DNA of 64,000 nt from Paracoccaceae bacterium (GCA_014872875.1 WKFI01000005.1:124001-188000); one strand, 5' to 3'. Positions 46,628 to 57,050 are shown, counted from the first letter of the stretch. Notes: generated by a model not told the origin, from the sequence alone. A program made the numbers and translations.

Positions 46628-48591
46628 TCCGCGGGAACCTCTCCTTTGGAGTCCTTGCGCGCACCAGCTGCCACCCGGAACCTGCGGTCACTCAAAGACA
46701 GCAACCCGCCAATCGACATCAGGATGCAACCGGCCCAGATCCAATTTGCCAGCGGTTTGATATAGGTTCGAACCGTCCATCCGCCATCTGCCTGCTGATC
46801 CCCGATCACGACGTACAGATCACGGGTCAGGCGATAATCAATCGCGGCCTCGGTCGTGGGCATCCGCGCAACAGGGTAATTCCGCTTTTCAGGGAAAAGC
46901 GTCGCCACTGGCTTGCCATTCTGTTCAGCTTCGATTGTTGCCGTGGTGGAGAGGTAATTCGGACCCCGCACGTCGCGCACATCCTTGAGTGTGAGAGTGA
47001 ACGCACCCACGTCGAACGGTTGATCGATGTAGGCAACACGGATATCCTCTCGCTCCCACGCTGTCAGACCGGCAACTGCGAAAATGGTGACGCCCAATCC
47101 GGCATGCGCCACTGCCTTACCGAAATCGGCGCGCGGCAGTCTTATCATCCGGCCAAATCGGTTCCAGCCCCGACCCGAACGCATCCACAGATCCGCAATG
47201 GCCCCGAACACGACCCACGACCCCAAGAACAAGCCGACAGGACCCAGGGCGCTCCGCCCGGTTTGCATGGCCCAAGCCAACAGACCCAAAGCGACTGCCA
47301 GGACAAAAACATACCGCAGGCTCCAAGCCGTGCGGCCCAGCTTGCCCCGTTTCCAGGGCAGCATGGCGCCAACAGGCAGCAAAGCGCCCAAGGCCACCAT
47401 GAACGGCGTGAAGGCTGCGTTGAAAAACGGCGGACCCACGCTCAGCTTCCGGTCAAAGAACATTTCGGCGATGATCGGCCACATGGTTCCAAAGAAGACC
47501 ACGAAACAGCTGACCGCCAACAGGATGTTGTTAGCCACCAGCATGCTTTCACGGCTGACCATGCCGAAAACACCTTTCGCCTCCATCGCCTGCGCCCGTG
47601 CCGCAAACAACGTCAATGCCCCACCGGTAAAGACCGCCAGAATGATCAGGATGAACACGCCACGCTCCGGGTCATTGGCAAAGGCATGGACCGAAGTCAG
47701 AAGTCCGGAGCGCACAATGAAGGTGCCGATCAGCGAGAAACCGAAGGCCAGGATCGCCAGCAGGATGGTCCAGCTTTTCAGCGCCTCGCGCTTCTCCACC
47801 ACGATGGCCGAATGCAGCAGCGCCGCTGCCAGCAGCCATGGCATGAAAGATGCGTTTTCTACCGGATCCCAGAACCAGAAACCGCCCCAACCCAGTTCGT
47901 AGTAGGCCCACCACGACCCAAGCGCGATACCAATGGTCAGAAACACCCATGCAGCCAGTGTCCAGGGCCGCACCCACCGCCCCCAAGCGGCATCGACACG
48001 TCCTTCGATCAACGCAGCCACCGCAAAACTGAACGCCATGCTCAGCCCCACATAGCCCAGATACAAGAACGGCGGATGAAAAGCCAAACCGGGGTCCTGC
48101 AACAGCGGGTTCAGATCCTGCCCGTCAAAGGGGGGCACCTCCATTCGGATGAACGGGTTCGAGGTGAACAGGATAAAGGCAAAAAACGCAACTGCGATCG
48201 AGCTCTGCACAGCCAGAACCCGCGCCTTGAGCGTGGGTGGCAGGCCACCGCCAAAAAACGCTGCCATCGCCCCGAACAAGGTGACAATCAGCACCCAGAG
48301 CAGCATGGACCCTTCGTGGTTCCCCCATGTGCCTGAAATCTTGTAGAGCATTGGTTTGGCCGAGTGGCTGTTCAACACCACCAGCTGCAGCGAAAAATCA
48401 GATGTGATGAACGCCCATGTAAGCGCAGCGAACGCGTAAGCCGTCAGTAAGAACTGGGCATGGGCAGCTGGTTCAGCCACGGCGATCCAGCCGGGCCAGC
48501 GTTTGTGCGCGCCAACAAGGGGAACAACCGTCTGAACGATGGCGATCAGAAAGGCTAGGATGAGGGCGAAGTGACCGAGCTCTGTAACCAT
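46624..48591 (-). CDS. ccmF: Heme lyase CcmF
   Basis: The 655-residue membrane protein ligates heme to apocytochrome c. It has about fifteen membrane spans and the periplasmic tryptophan-rich WWD motif WGGFWFWDPVENASFMPWL, with conserved histidines such as in GTWGNHEGSMLLWV. It overlaps ccmH by four bases. The rest of the maturation set in this window is ccmE at 50002; between the two lies the endolysin/holin pair, an unusual arrangement. Confidence 0.97.
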   Translation of the reverse strand: MVTELGHFALILAFLIAIVQTVVPLVGAHKRWPGWIAVAEPAAHAQFLLTAYAFAALTWAFITSDFSLQLVVLNSHSAKPMLYKISGTWGNHEGSMLLWVLIVTLFGAMAAFFGGGLPPTLKARVLAVQSSIAVAFFAFILFTSNPFIRMEVPPFDGQDLNPLLQDPGLAFHPPFLYLGYVGLSMAFSFAVAALIEGRVDAAWGRWVRPWTLAAWVFLTIGIALGSWWAYYELGWGGFWFWDPVENASFMPWLLAAALLHSAIVVEKREALKSWTILLAILAFGFSLIGTFIVRSGLLTSVHAFANDPERGVFILIILAVFTGGALTLFAARAQAMEAKGVFGMVSRESMLVANNILLAVSCFVVFFGTMWPIIAEMFFDRKLSVGPPFFNAAFTPFMVALGALLPVGAMLPWKRGKLGRTAWSLRYVFVLAVALGLLAWAMQTGRSALGPVGLFLGSWVVFGAIADLWMRSGRGWNRFGRMIRLPRADFGKAVAHAGLGVTIFAVAGLTAWEREDIRVAYIDQPFDVGAFTLTLKDVRDVRGPNYLSTTATIEAEQNGKPVATLFPEKRNYPVARMPTTEAAIDYRLTRDLYVVIGDQQADGGWTVRTYIKPLANWIWAGCILMSIGGLLSLSDRRFRVAAGARKDSKGEVPAE

Positions 48592-48677
48592 GCGCGATAT
48601 ATACGTCGCCCGGCCCGCCTGTCCAATCGGAATCAGCGCGCCGGACTGTCACAGATACGTGGTTTTTTCGCCCTTTG

Positions 48678-49256
48678 TCATGCTCGCCGCAACTTGTGCC
48701 AATCCTCCAACGCTTGGTTGTCTTCGGGCGTCACGGCAGCCACTGTCACGGCCGCGTCCGAACCGGTTTCAGCAACACCCGGGCTGTCTGCCCGCAAGGC
48801 GCCAAGAGCGTCGATATTCTCGATTACGCGCGGCGCCAGCCTTACACTCGCTGCTATATCACGCTGGAACTCTTGGTTTTTCTTTTGGTGACGTGCTCCA
48901 AAGTAGAAGCTGACAATGACGCCCAACAACCACCACAGTGGCTCGGGAACCAGTGCGACGCCCTGCATTCGCGCAGCAAACCAGATCGGATCCACCATGG
49001 CTGCCACAAACAGTCCGAGCGTTCCCAACGCCAATGCCGGCCGCGGCAAACGGTTCACGCCATCCATGAAACGATCAAAAACACCCTTGCGCGGGACCGC
49101 AAACTCGGCGGCAAACTGTTGCATGGCGGCCTCTTGCACGGTCACCGCGCGGGCGGCCCCGGCTTCGGCGTTTTCTCGAAACACTTCCGCTGTTTCGCGC
49201 AACACGTTGCGCCCCCCGCCAAAGATCAAACCCAGCAACTCTCCGATCACGCCCAT
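48678..49256 (-). CDS. Gene-transfer-agent-type holin (three-span)
   Basis: The 192-residue protein has two to three membrane segments (about 68-88 and 100-122, with LALGTLGLFVAAMVDPIWF and EPLWWLLGVIVSFYFGARH), a long N-terminal helix and a charged C-terminal tail. This matches the GTA_holin_3TM family, holins that let the endolysin reach the cell wall when gene transfer agents are released. GGAGGG precedes ATG 49256, which lies within the end of the endolysin gene (10-base overlap), so the pair is translationally coupled. Confidence 0.8.
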   Translation of the reverse strand: MGVIGELLGLIFGGGRNVLRETAEVFRENAEAGAARAVTVQEAAMQQFAAEFAVPRKGVFDRFMDGVNRLPRPALALGTLGLFVAAMVDPIWFAARMQGVALVPEPLWWLLGVIVSFYFGARHQKKNQEFQRDIAASVRLAPRVIENIDALGALRADSPGVAETGSDAAVTVAAVTPEDNQALEDWHKLRRA

Positions 49257-49867
49257 AGTGCCACCCTCCGATCAAACTGCAACTTGCTCAAATGATACTT
49301 CGGCGACAGGAACTCCTCGGCCCGCCGGATCCATCCGCCTTTCTCACCTTTGCGGGTGCGGGCATACTTTCGGCTTGCAGGGCGACGGTCCGCCAAGCGG
49401 AAATAGTAATTCCGACGGGCAACGCCATAAGCATCTCTCAAAGCCAGCGGATCCGGGGCCGAAGCCGCCTGCGCAGCCTGTATCGTCTGAGGCCCGATCA
49501 CCCCATCCACCGACGCCTCGTACCCCATCTGCCCCAGCAGCCGTTGCAGGATCTTGACGGCATTTGCTCCGGCATTGACATACATGTCGAACACACTGGC
49601 CTGCAGCACCTTGGGCAATTCGAAGATGCGCGGCCGATCGAAATAGTGATCCAGAAAGATTTCGACCGCGTCCTCCCGGCTCAACCGGCGCACATCCGAA
49701 ACATCGACCCGCCCATCTCCGGTCAGGTCCAACCCCAACCGGCGCATCGTATGGATGGTCACGCCGTATTTTGTCGCGCCGCCGGGATCATCTGGATCAT
49801 TCACAAACCCGCCTTCGCGGGCCACGATCTCTTGGGCAATCTCTCTGACAGTCTGCATGGGCAACAT
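49247..49867 (-). CDS. GH108 endolysin (N-acetylmuramidase), gene-transfer-agent lysis type
   Basis: The 206-residue protein begins with a GH108 lysozyme-like domain (catalytic Glu in AREGGFVNDPDDPGGATKYG) and ends with a peptidoglycan-binding PG_binding_3 segment (about residues 85-205, with ASVDGVIGPQTIQAAQ). It should cut the glycan strand of peptidoglycan. It overlaps the holin gene by ten bases. Such an endolysin-holin pair away from the main cluster is known for the Rhodobacter capsulatus gene transfer agent. ATG 49867 is preferred (AGGAG eight bases upstream); ATG 49858 is possible. Confidence 0.87.
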   Translation of the reverse strand: MLPMQTVREIAQEIVAREGGFVNDPDDPGGATKYGVTIHTMRRLGLDLTGDGRVDVSDVRRLSREDAVEIFLDHYFDRPRIFELPKVLQASVFDMYVNAGANAVKILQRLLGQMGYEASVDGVIGPQTIQAAQAASAPDPLALRDAYGVARRNYYFRLADRRPASRKYARTRKGEKGGWIRRAEEFLSPKYHLSKLQFDRRVALWA

Positions 49868-49921
49868 CCTCGCAACTCCTGACGCTCAGGCTGCTCAGAA
49901 AAGGTTAAGACCCAAAAACCA

Positions 49922-49960
49922 GAAAGAGCGCCGCATGGAATAATCACGCAACGCTCTTTC
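49922..49960 (-). terminator. Possible terminator after ccmE
   Basis: On the minus strand GAAAGAGCG (49960-49952) pairs with CGCTCTTTC (49930-49922) across a 21-base loop, followed by TGGTTTTTGGG. The long loop makes it a weak candidate. If real, it separates ccmE from the endolysin gene. Confidence 0.4.
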
Positions 49961-50001
49961 CTTTATTCTGCCAGGGCACTCCCGGCGGAGGCACTTTCAA
50001 T

Positions 50002-50445
50002 TCAGCTTTCCGGCTCCTGATAGACACCCTGCTCCTTCAACGCGTCCACCACTTCTTTGGGCATGTACGTTTCATCATGTTTCGCAAGGATTTCAGAGGC
50101 CTCGAAGACACCGTTGATGTATTTCCCGGTCCCGACCATACCCTGATTTTCTTCAAACAGATCCGGCAGGACACCGGTATAGGCAACCGGGATCGACGCG
50201 CCGCCATCGGTCACAGAGAATTTCACGGTTTCGCCCTGACCTCGCACCAGACTGCCTTCTTCAACCAGTCCGCCAATTCGGAATACTTCCGTAGGTTCCG
50301 GTGGTTCCTCCACGATCTGGCTGGGCGAGCGGAAGAAATTGATGCCATCCTGCAGGGCGTAACCAATCAATCCCGTTGAAACGGCCAAGGCGACAAAGGC
50401 CAGAACAATGACCTGTATGCGGCGACGTTTCTTCAGGTTCTTCAT
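50002..50445 (-). CDS. ccmE: Cytochrome c maturation heme chaperone CcmE
   Basis: The 147-residue protein has one N-terminal membrane anchor (VIVLAFVALAVSTGLIGYAL) and a periplasmic OB-fold domain. The heme-binding histidine is in LAKHDETYMP. It carries heme from CcmC to CcmF. It follows argC by 33 bases and precedes the endolysin gene by 134 bases on the same strand. Confidence 0.97.
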   Translation of the reverse strand: MKNLKKRRRIQVIVLAFVALAVSTGLIGYALQDGINFFRSPSQIVEEPPEPTEVFRIGGLVEEGSLVRGQGETVKFSVTDGGASIPVAYTGVLPDLFEENQGMVGTGKYINGVFEASEILAKHDETYMPKEVVDALKEQGVYQEPES

Positions 50446-50478
50446 GGTCGACTCCGTTTGGCCGTGGGCTAGTACAGA

Positions 50479-51507
50479 TCAGGGGAACAGCGGCGCCATA
50501 TTCAGGGCCGTCGTTTCCTCTTCACCTAACATCAGGTTGGCATTCTGCAATGCCTGCCCGCTGCTACCTTTTGTCAAGTTATCTAGGGCTGCGATCACGA
50601 TGGCACGGCCTTCGGTCCGGTCGGCAACAACCCCGATATGACAGAAATTCGATCCCCGTACATGGCGGGTACTGGGGGCCTCACCCATCGGAAGCATCTG
50701 AATAAAGGGTTCGTCATCATAAGCCGCAGACAACGTGTCATGGATCACCTTTGCGTCTCCGTGCACATAGACGGTTGCCAGAATCCCCCGGTTGGCGGGA
50801 ACCAGATGCGGTGTGAACTGGACCTTCACAGGACGACCGGCAATGGCAGAGAACTCCTGATCGAATTCACCCAAATGACGATGCGTGCTGCCCAAGGCGT
50901 AGGCATGGTAACCTTCGCTCAGTTCGGCATGCAGCAAATTTTCCTTCAGCGACCTCCCTGCGCCCGAAACAGCACATTTCAGGTCCAGAATGATATTGTC
51001 CAGATCGATGACTCCAGCTTCGACCAACGGACGCAACGCGTATTGCCCCGTGGCCGCGTTACAGCCGGTGCCCGCCACCAACCGCGCGGATTTGATCTGA
51101 TCGCGGTAGAATTCGGTCAGCCCATAAACCGCCTCTTCCTGTTGCTCCAACGCGGAATGGGGATTGCCATACCATTTCTCATATGCCTCGGGATCCCGTA
51201 GCCGGAAGTCCGCCGACAGATCGACGATTTTCAGATCATTGGGGAGGGCAGAAATAACTTCTTGCGAGGTTTTATGCGGCAGCGCGCAAAAACACAGGTC
51301 TATCTGGCTAAAATCTATCTCGTTGATTTTGCAGAGAACCGGCAACTCCAGATGCCGCAAATGGGGGAAAACCTCCGCCATGGTTTGGCCCGCCTTCCGT
51401 TCGGCAGACAGCGCAGCAATCTCCATGTTCGGGTGTTCTGCGATCAGCCGAACCAGTTCAGCGCCCGTGTAACCAGATGCACCAAGGATAGCGATTTTGT
51501 GGGTCAT
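50479..51507 (-). CDS. argC: N-acetyl-gamma-glutamyl-phosphate reductase
   Basis: The 342-residue enzyme reduces N-acetylglutamyl phosphate to the semialdehyde in arginine synthesis. The cofactor motif [15 protein letters not shown] is at the N-terminus, and the catalytic cysteine is in [22 protein letters not shown] precedes ATG 51507. The length and C-terminal region are normal. It may head the run that continues into ccmE. Confidence 0.97.
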   Translation of the reverse strand: MTHKIAILGASGYTGAELVRLIAEHPNMEIAALSAERKAGQTMAEVFPHLRHLELPVLCKINEIDFSQIDLCFCALPHKTSQEVISALPNDLKIVDLSADFRLRDPEAYEKWYGNPHSALEQQEEAVYGLTEFYRDQIKSARLVAGTGCNAATGQYALRPLVEAGVIDLDNIILDLKCAVSGAGRSLKENLLHAELSEGYHAYALGSTHRHLGEFDQEFSAIAGRPVKVQFTPHLVPANRGILATVYVHGDAKVIHDTLSAAYDDEPFIQMLPMGEAPSTRHVRGSNFCHIGVVADRTEGRAIVIAALDNLTKGSSGQALQNANLMLGEEETTALNMAPLFP

Positions 51508-51620
51508 GTCAGACCTCTTTCTTCATGTGTCACATATCAAACCGCAGAGCGTTCAGGTGACTGCGGCCGGGAATAGGAAAATCGGATAGGCGTTGCCTTG
51601 ACTTAAATCAGGAAGATTTG

Positions 51621-52430
51621 TCAGGCCGCCTGAAATGTGATTTGTCGTCGGAGGAACTGGGTCGCACGATCGCTCACCCGCGCCGGGTCACCGGTAGTGA
51701 AATACCCACCTTCGCCGGATCCGTACATATCCGGGTGACGCTGCAGATAATCTGCCAGCGAGTCGGCCACCAGGTTGCCCTGGCTAAACACCTTGACCTC
51801 TTGACCCAAAGCATCCTGGAAGGCCTGTTCCATCAATGGGTAGTGGGTGCAGCCCAGGATCGCGGCTTCGGGTTTGGGCATTTTCCGCATCAGCGCGTCC
51901 ACATGGCTGCGCACCATCGCTTCGGCCAAAATCATGTCGCCGTCTTCAATCGCGTCAACGACGCCACCACAAGCTTGCGCTTCCACGTCTACGCCAATTG
52001 CACGGAAAGCCAGTTCCCGCTGGAATGCTCGGCTGGAAACGGTGGCAGGCGTGGCAAACAGCGCCACATGCTGTACCGCGACCTCGCGCGGCGGGGAGTT
52101 GTCGCCCCATTGCCGTTCGGTCAACGCTTCGATCAAGGGGACAAAAACACCCAGAACCCGTTTGCCTTGCGGTAATCCGCCTTCCTGCATGCGCCGAAGC
52201 GCCGCCGCCGACGCGGTGTTACAGGCCAAGATCACAAGATCGCAGCCCCGGTCCCACATTTTCTGAACCGCCGCGACGGTCAGATTGTAGACGTCTTCTG
52301 CGTCCCGCACTCCGTAGGGCGCGTGGGCATTGTCCCCGAAATAGAGAAATTCCACATCCGGCAGACGTTTCTGCGCGGCGTTCAGAACGGTCAGACCGCC
52401 CAGTCCGGAATCGAAGATGCCAACAGCCAC
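51621..52430 (-). CDS. murI: Glutamate racemase
   Basis: The 269-residue enzyme interconverts L- and D-glutamate for peptidoglycan synthesis. The motifs [25 protein letters not shown] (first catalytic Cys) and [11 protein letters not shown] (second Cys) are all present. It starts at GTG 52430, with AGAGGA close upstream. Confidence 0.97.
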   Translation of the reverse strand: MAVGIFDSGLGGLTVLNAAQKRLPDVEFLYFGDNAHAPYGVRDAEDVYNLTVAAVQKMWDRGCDLVILACNTASAAALRRMQEGGLPQGKRVLGVFVPLIEALTERQWGDNSPPREVAVQHVALFATPATVSSRAFQRELAFRAIGVDVEAQACGGVVDAIEDGDMILAEAMVRSHVDALMRKMPKPEAAILGCTHYPLMEQAFQDALGQEVKVFSQGNLVADSLADYLQRHPDMYGSGEGGYFTTGDPARVSDRATQFLRRQITFQAA

Positions 52431-52484
52431 ACTGTCCTCTCAGACCTTTGATCGCCCTTGCCCAGAATCCCCGGCGGGATCGGC

Positions 52485-53363
52485 TCAGGCGCGATGCTTT
52501 TCTTCAAACTCAAAGCCATAGTCATAGGATTTGAGCGGTGTCGGAGACAGCTCATACGTGGCTTTGCGCAAGAAATCCATCATTGCCTTCGAGTCTTTGG
52601 CAAGTGGGTCCAGAATGTCGCGCCCGATCGGGTCTCCGACAACAACCTTAACCGGTGTATCGACGCGTTTCTTGAACTCCTTGATGAGGAGCCCCATCCT
52701 CAACGTATTGTGCAGGTGGCTGGCGATCTGGAACAGACGACTGGTGTGACCGTCGAAGAAAACAGGAACCACCGTGGCATTAGATTTGCCCACCATACGC
52801 GCCGTGAACCCGCGCCAGCCCGGATCCATCGGGTGTGCGAAGGGTTTGGCTGCGGTGCTGACCGTTCCGCCAGGGAATATGCCGATGGCTCCCCCCTCGT
52901 CCAGATAGTTCAGTGCTGTCCGCCGCGTTTCGAGGTTCAGACGCACGGCTTCCTTGGTCTCATCGAACGAGATCGGCAGGATCACCCTGTTCAGATCTTC
53001 GGCCTTGCGAAACACTCGATGCGCCAGAATCCGGAAATCCCCGCGAGTTTCCGCCAGGATATGCCCCATCATCAGCCCGTCCAGAATGCCGTATGGGTGG
53101 TTTGCAATCAGGATCAGCGGACCATCGGTGGGGATATTCGAAAGCGCGCCACCGACCACATCCAGACTAAGCCCATAGCGTTCAACCATGACCGACCAGA
53201 AACTGCGCCCGGCTGCCACTTCATTCTCGTAACCATCAGCGCGCTTGATCAGTCTTAGCCGACCGGTTGTATTTTCCATCAACCGGATCATCGCCCGTCC
53301 AGGTCGCGTTTGGGCCGAGTGGGCATAGGAAATGTCGCGGGCTATATGGCGGCGCGAATGCAT
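52485..53363 (-). CDS. Lysophospholipid acyltransferase-like protein
   Basis: The 292-residue product has the PlsC-type catalytic motif as NHPYGILDG and the second block IGIFPGGTVSTA. It should be a membrane-associated acyltransferase that transfers an acyl chain onto a lysolipid (phosphatidate or an aminolipid). No other lipid gene lies near. GGAG is ten bases before ATG 53363; a start a few codons downstream (MIRLMENTTG) is possible. Confidence 0.85.
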   Translation of the reverse strand: MHSRRHIARDISYAHSAQTRPGRAMIRLMENTTGRLRLIKRADGYENEVAAGRSFWSVMVERYGLSLDVVGGALSNIPTDGPLILIANHPYGILDGLMMGHILAETRGDFRILAHRVFRKAEDLNRVILPISFDETKEAVRLNLETRRTALNYLDEGGAIGIFPGGTVSTAAKPFAHPMDPGWRGFTARMVGKSNATVVPVFFDGHTSRLFQIASHLHNTLRMGLLIKEFKKRVDTPVKVVVGDPIGRDILDPLAKDSKAMMDFLRKATYELSPTPLKSYDYGFEFEEKHRA

Positions 53364-53458
53364 TCTTGGGGTCTCCGTCTGTTTCCCGCCATATAAGGCG
53401 GGATCACAGATTTACATAGATCCCGTGACAGGCTCGTGACGATTTGCCCAAAATATGG

Positions 53459-56400
53459 TTACTCGGCCGCCTTGCTGAACGGCTTTCCGCCCGCTTGGAT
53501 CACCGCCAACAGGTTCTCACGAGTTTTGGCAGCTTTGGCTTCGTTAGCTTGTTTGACCGGCCCAAATCCTCGAATCTGTAAAGGAAGCGAAGCCAACGCG
53601 GTGATCGGCTCCAAGGTGGCATCGTCAACCTTACCTACTAAAGCCTTGATATCCTGCTCATATTGCTTGATCAAAGCTCGCTCCATTTTGCGTTCTTCGG
53701 TATAGCCAAACGGATCAAATGGCGTTCCGCGCAGCCCCTTCATCCGCGCCAGAATCCGGAACCAACGCTCCATACCCGGGCCAAACTTGCGTTTCTCTGG
53801 TCGCCCATCCTTACCGGTCTTGCTCAACAGAGGCGGCGCCAGATGAAAGGACATCTTCAAGTCACCGTCAAACGTGGCTTCTGCTTTCTCGCGCGTGGTC
53901 AGCAACAGGCGGGAAACTTCGTATTCATCCTTGTAAGACAACAGCTTGTGATAACCCTTTGCCACGGCTTCCTTGAGCCCAGGATCTTCGATACCGTCCA
54001 CCAACTTACGATATTTCCTGGCCAGCCGCTTGCCCTGGTAGGCGGTCAGATGTTCGGCCCTGAAGGCGATTTTCTCGTCCAGGGTTTTCGGCAATTCCAC
54101 CACGTTCGATCCGCCCATCGCGGCGGCCTCTTCGGGATAAAGCACCGCCCAGCGCCCGATCTCGAACGCGCGCAGGTTGCGGTCCACCGCTGCCCCGTTC
54201 ATTTCGATGGCCTGCACAATGGCTTCACGGCTGATGGGTACAAGGCCCCTCTGCCACGCTCCGCCAAACACCATCATGTTGGAGAAGATCGAATCGCCCA
54301 TCGTGACCCGGGCCAGCTGCGAGGCATCGAACAGATCCAGCCTGTCCCCCAGCCGCGCCTGCAAGGCCAGTTCCAGCCGATCACTGGGGATTGCAAACTC
54401 GGTGTTGCGGGTGAAATCGCCGGTAATGATCTCGTGCGAGTTCACCACGGCACCGGTTTGCCCGCCTGCAGTGAGTCCCAAAGTCTTGGCTCCTGCGCTG
54501 ACCACCAAATCCCCACCGATCAGCGCGTGGGCCTCGCCGGTTGCCACGCGGATCGCGCTGATATCTTCGGGCCTTTCTGCCAAACGACAATGGATGTGAA
54601 CCGCGCCCCCCTTCTGCGCCAGTCCCGCCATTTCCATCATGCCCGCACCCTTGCCGTCGATCTGCGCAGCCTGCGCCAGCACGGCGCCGATGGTCACAAC
54701 CCCAGTGCCGCCAACACCCGTAATCACCACGTTGTACGTCCCATTGATCCGGGGCAGATCCGGTTGCGGCAGATCCGGAAGCTCCAGCTGCTGCGTCGCT
54801 TCCTTACGGACCGTGGCGCCTTCAACTGTAACGAAGGACGGGCAAAACCCTTTCAGACAGGAAAAATCCTTGTTGCAGCTGGACTGATCGATCGCCCGTT
54901 TACGACCAAGTTCTGTTTCCTTGGGCACAATAGACACACAGTTCGATTGAACTCCACAATCGCCGCAGCCCTCGCAAACATCCGAGTTGATGAAGACCCG
55001 CTGGTCAGGGTCCGGGAAGGTCCCGCGCTTCCGCCGCCGCCGCTTTTCTGCAGCGCAGGTCTGGATATAAAGGATGGCGGAAACGCCTTCCTTTTTGGTG
55101 AACTCCTCCTGTACCTTCATCAGGTCGGCGCGTTCATGCATGCGCATTCCAGACGGGAACAGTTTGGCGTCCACGTCCTCTTTTTCGTCATAGACAACGG
55201 CAATATTGGGCACACCCATCGCCTGGAGTTCATGTGCAATGCGGTCTGCCGTCAGTCCCCCGTCATTGCCCTGTCCGCCGGTCATCGCCACGGCGTCATT
55301 GTACAGGATCTTGTACGTCATGGTTGTGCCCGTGGCCAAAGCCGCGCGGATCGCCTGAATGCCCGAATGGTTATAAGTCCCGTCCCCGATGTTCTGGAAC
55401 ACATGAGTTCGGGTGGAAAACGGTGCCTCCCCAATCCAATTGGCGCCCTCTCCGCCCATGTGGGTGAACCCCAATGTGCTGCGGTCCATCCACTGAACCA
55501 TGAAGTGACAGCCAATTCCCGCATAGGCGTGCGACCCTTCAGGCACCTTTGTGCCTGTATTGTGCGGACAGCCTGAACAGAAATAGGGCAGCCGCGCGGC
55601 GATCTCTTCGGCGTTATCATTGCGACGCGCTTCGGCCAGGGCCGCAATCCCCGCTTGGATCGCTTCGGTGTCGCGACCTTCGTCGATCAGAATGTGACCC
55701 AGCTTTTCGGCGATCAACACCGGATCCAACGCGCCGTGTGTTGGGAACAGCTCCTCCCCGTGCATCGAGCCGGCGCCACCGCCCTTGTGCCACCCCCAAA
55801 CCCGACGCCCTCGCCGGTCGTCAAAGATCGCCTCTTTCAGCTGCACCTCGATCAGCTTGCGCTTTTCTTCGACCACCACAATCAGGTCCAGACCTTCGGC
55901 CCATTCGTGAAAACCCTTCATGTCCAAGGGCCAGACCTGTCCAACCTTGTATGTGGTAATGCCAAGCCTCTCGGCCATTGCTTCGTCGATGTTGAGTAAA
56001 GACAGCGCATGAACCAGATCCAGCCAGTTCTTGCCCGCTGCCACAAAACCGATCCTGGCCCCAGGCTTGCCCCATATCCGTTTGTCCATCTTGTTGGCAT
56101 GGGAAAACGCCTCGGCGGCAAAGCGTTTCTGGTTGATGACCCGGTATTCCTGCTGGTGCCGGTCATCGATCAGCCGGATGTTCAAACCACCCTCGGGCTT
56201 TTCGAAACCATCTGGCAGAACCAGCTTCATCCGGTCCGGTCGAGCATCCACGACCGATGTTACCTCGACCGTGTCCTTCATCGTCTTCAGGCCAACCCAA
56301 ACACCAGCAAAACGCGACAGGGCGTAACCGTATATGCCGTAGTCCAGGATCTCCTGCACACCCGCCGGGCTGACAATAGGCAGGTAGGCATCCATGAGTG

Positions 56401-56884
56401 CCCATTCGCTCTGATGCAGCACGGTCGAGCTTTCACCGGTGTGATCGTCCCCCATTGCCATCAGCACTCCGCCATTTACAGAAGTGCCGGCCATATTTGC
56501 GTGGCGGATTGCATCACCGGACCGATCCACACCGGGGCCTTTGCCGTACCACAGTCCAAAGACACCGTCGAATTTGCCTTCGCCCCGCAGCTCTGCCTGT
56601 TGAGCCCCCCACAAGGCCGTTACGGCCAAGTCTTCGTTCAACCCGACCTGAAATGTAATGTCGTTTTCAGCCAAGGGTCTGGCTGCGCGCTGCATCTGCA
56701 TATCTACCGCACCCAGCGGCGAGCCACGGTACCCAGTGACCAACCCGGCGGTGTTCAACCCCACCTGGCGATCCCGCTCCTTTTGCATCAACATCAGACG
56801 GACAAGCGCCTGTGTTCCGTTCAAAAGAACAGCTGACTTTTCAAGATCATACTTGTCGTTTAGCGAGATTTTCTGCGTCGACAT
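53459..56884 (-). CDS. Indolepyruvate ferredoxin oxidoreductase, fused form
   Basis: The 1141-residue protein fuses parts that are separate subunits elsewhere. In order it has a TPP/pyruvate-binding half (GLVTGYRGSPLGAVDMQMQ near residue 50 and the TPP motif MTGGQGNDGG near 540), a cysteine-rich 4Fe-4S region near 635-665 (CEGCGDCGVQSNC) and the gamma domain (GVGGTGVVTIGAVLAQAAQ near 720). It oxidatively decarboxylates indolepyruvate and related aryl keto acids to acyl-CoA. ATG 56884 (MSTQKISLND, GGGAG seven bases upstream) is chosen; the frame continues to 57121 without similarity. It is divergent from the LysR gene. Confidence 0.93.
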   Translation of the reverse strand: MSTQKISLNDKYDLEKSAVLLNGTQALVRLMLMQKERDRQVGLNTAGLVTGYRGSPLGAVDMQMQRAARPLAENDITFQVGLNEDLAVTALWGAQQAELRGEGKFDGVFGLWYGKGPGVDRSGDAIRHANMAGTSVNGGVLMAMGDDHTGESSTVLHQSEWALMDAYLPIVSPAGVQEILDYGIYGYALSRFAGVWVGLKTMKDTVEVTSVVDARPDRMKLVLPDGFEKPEGGLNIRLIDDRHQQEYRVINQKRFAAEAFSHANKMDKRIWGKPGARIGFVAAGKNWLDLVHALSLLNIDEAMAERLGITTYKVGQVWPLDMKGFHEWAEGLDLIVVVEEKRKLIEVQLKEAIFDDRRGRRVWGWHKGGGAGSMHGEELFPTHGALDPVLIAEKLGHILIDEGRDTEAIQAGIAALAEARRNDNAEEIAARLPYFCSGCPHNTGTKVPEGSHAYAGIGCHFMVQWMDRSTLGFTHMGGEGANWIGEAPFSTRTHVFQNIGDGTYNHSGIQAIRAALATGTTMTYKILYNDAVAMTGGQGNDGGLTADRIAHELQAMGVPNIAVVYDEKEDVDAKLFPSGMRMHERADLMKVQEEFTKKEGVSAILYIQTCAAEKRRRRKRGTFPDPDQRVFINSDVCEGCGDCGVQSNCVSIVPKETELGRKRAIDQSSCNKDFSCLKGFCPSFVTVEGATVRKEATQQLELPDLPQPDLPRINGTYNVVITGVGGTGVVTIGAVLAQAAQIDGKGAGMMEMAGLAQKGGAVHIHCRLAERPEDISAIRVATGEAHALIGGDLVVSAGAKTLGLTAGGQTGAVVNSHEIITGDFTRNTEFAIPSDRLELALQARLGDRLDLFDASQLARVTMGDSIFSNMMVFGGAWQRGLVPISREAIVQAIEMNGAAVDRNLRAFEIGRWAVLYPEEAAAMGGSNVVELPKTLDEKIAFRAEHLTAYQGKRLARKYRKLVDGIEDPGLKEAVAKGYHKLLSYKDEYEVSRLLLTTREKAEATFDGDLKMSFHLAPPLLSKTGKDGRPEKRKFGPGMERWFRILARMKGLRGTPFDPFGYTEERKMERALIKQYEQDIKALVGKVDDATLEPITALASLPLQIRGFGPVKQANEAKAAKTRENLLAVIQAGGKPFSKAAE

Positions 56885-57050
56885 ACGGAGACTCCCAACC
56901 CTATATAACGCGCCTGGCTGACATGGATGATAGGTCACCGATTTTGACCTGCCCAGTTTTTTTGTTAGTCCCGTTGCGGCACGGTATTTGAAAGTCGCGT
57001 TTGCGACCCATCTCTTGTAGGGTACGCGCGACACATCGAAGGTTGGGGAT

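Noticed and set aside
46609-48336. 575-codon open frame on the plus strand
   Set aside because: It is antisense to ccmF; its Arg/His/Gln-rich translation is a shadow.
49905-49908. TTAA half-site upstream of the endolysin gene as a CtrA site
   Set aside because: There is no second TTAA seven bases away; a single half-site is too common.
53663-55576. 637-codon open frame on the plus strand
   Set aside because: It is antisense to the indolepyruvate oxidoreductase; no recognisable domain.
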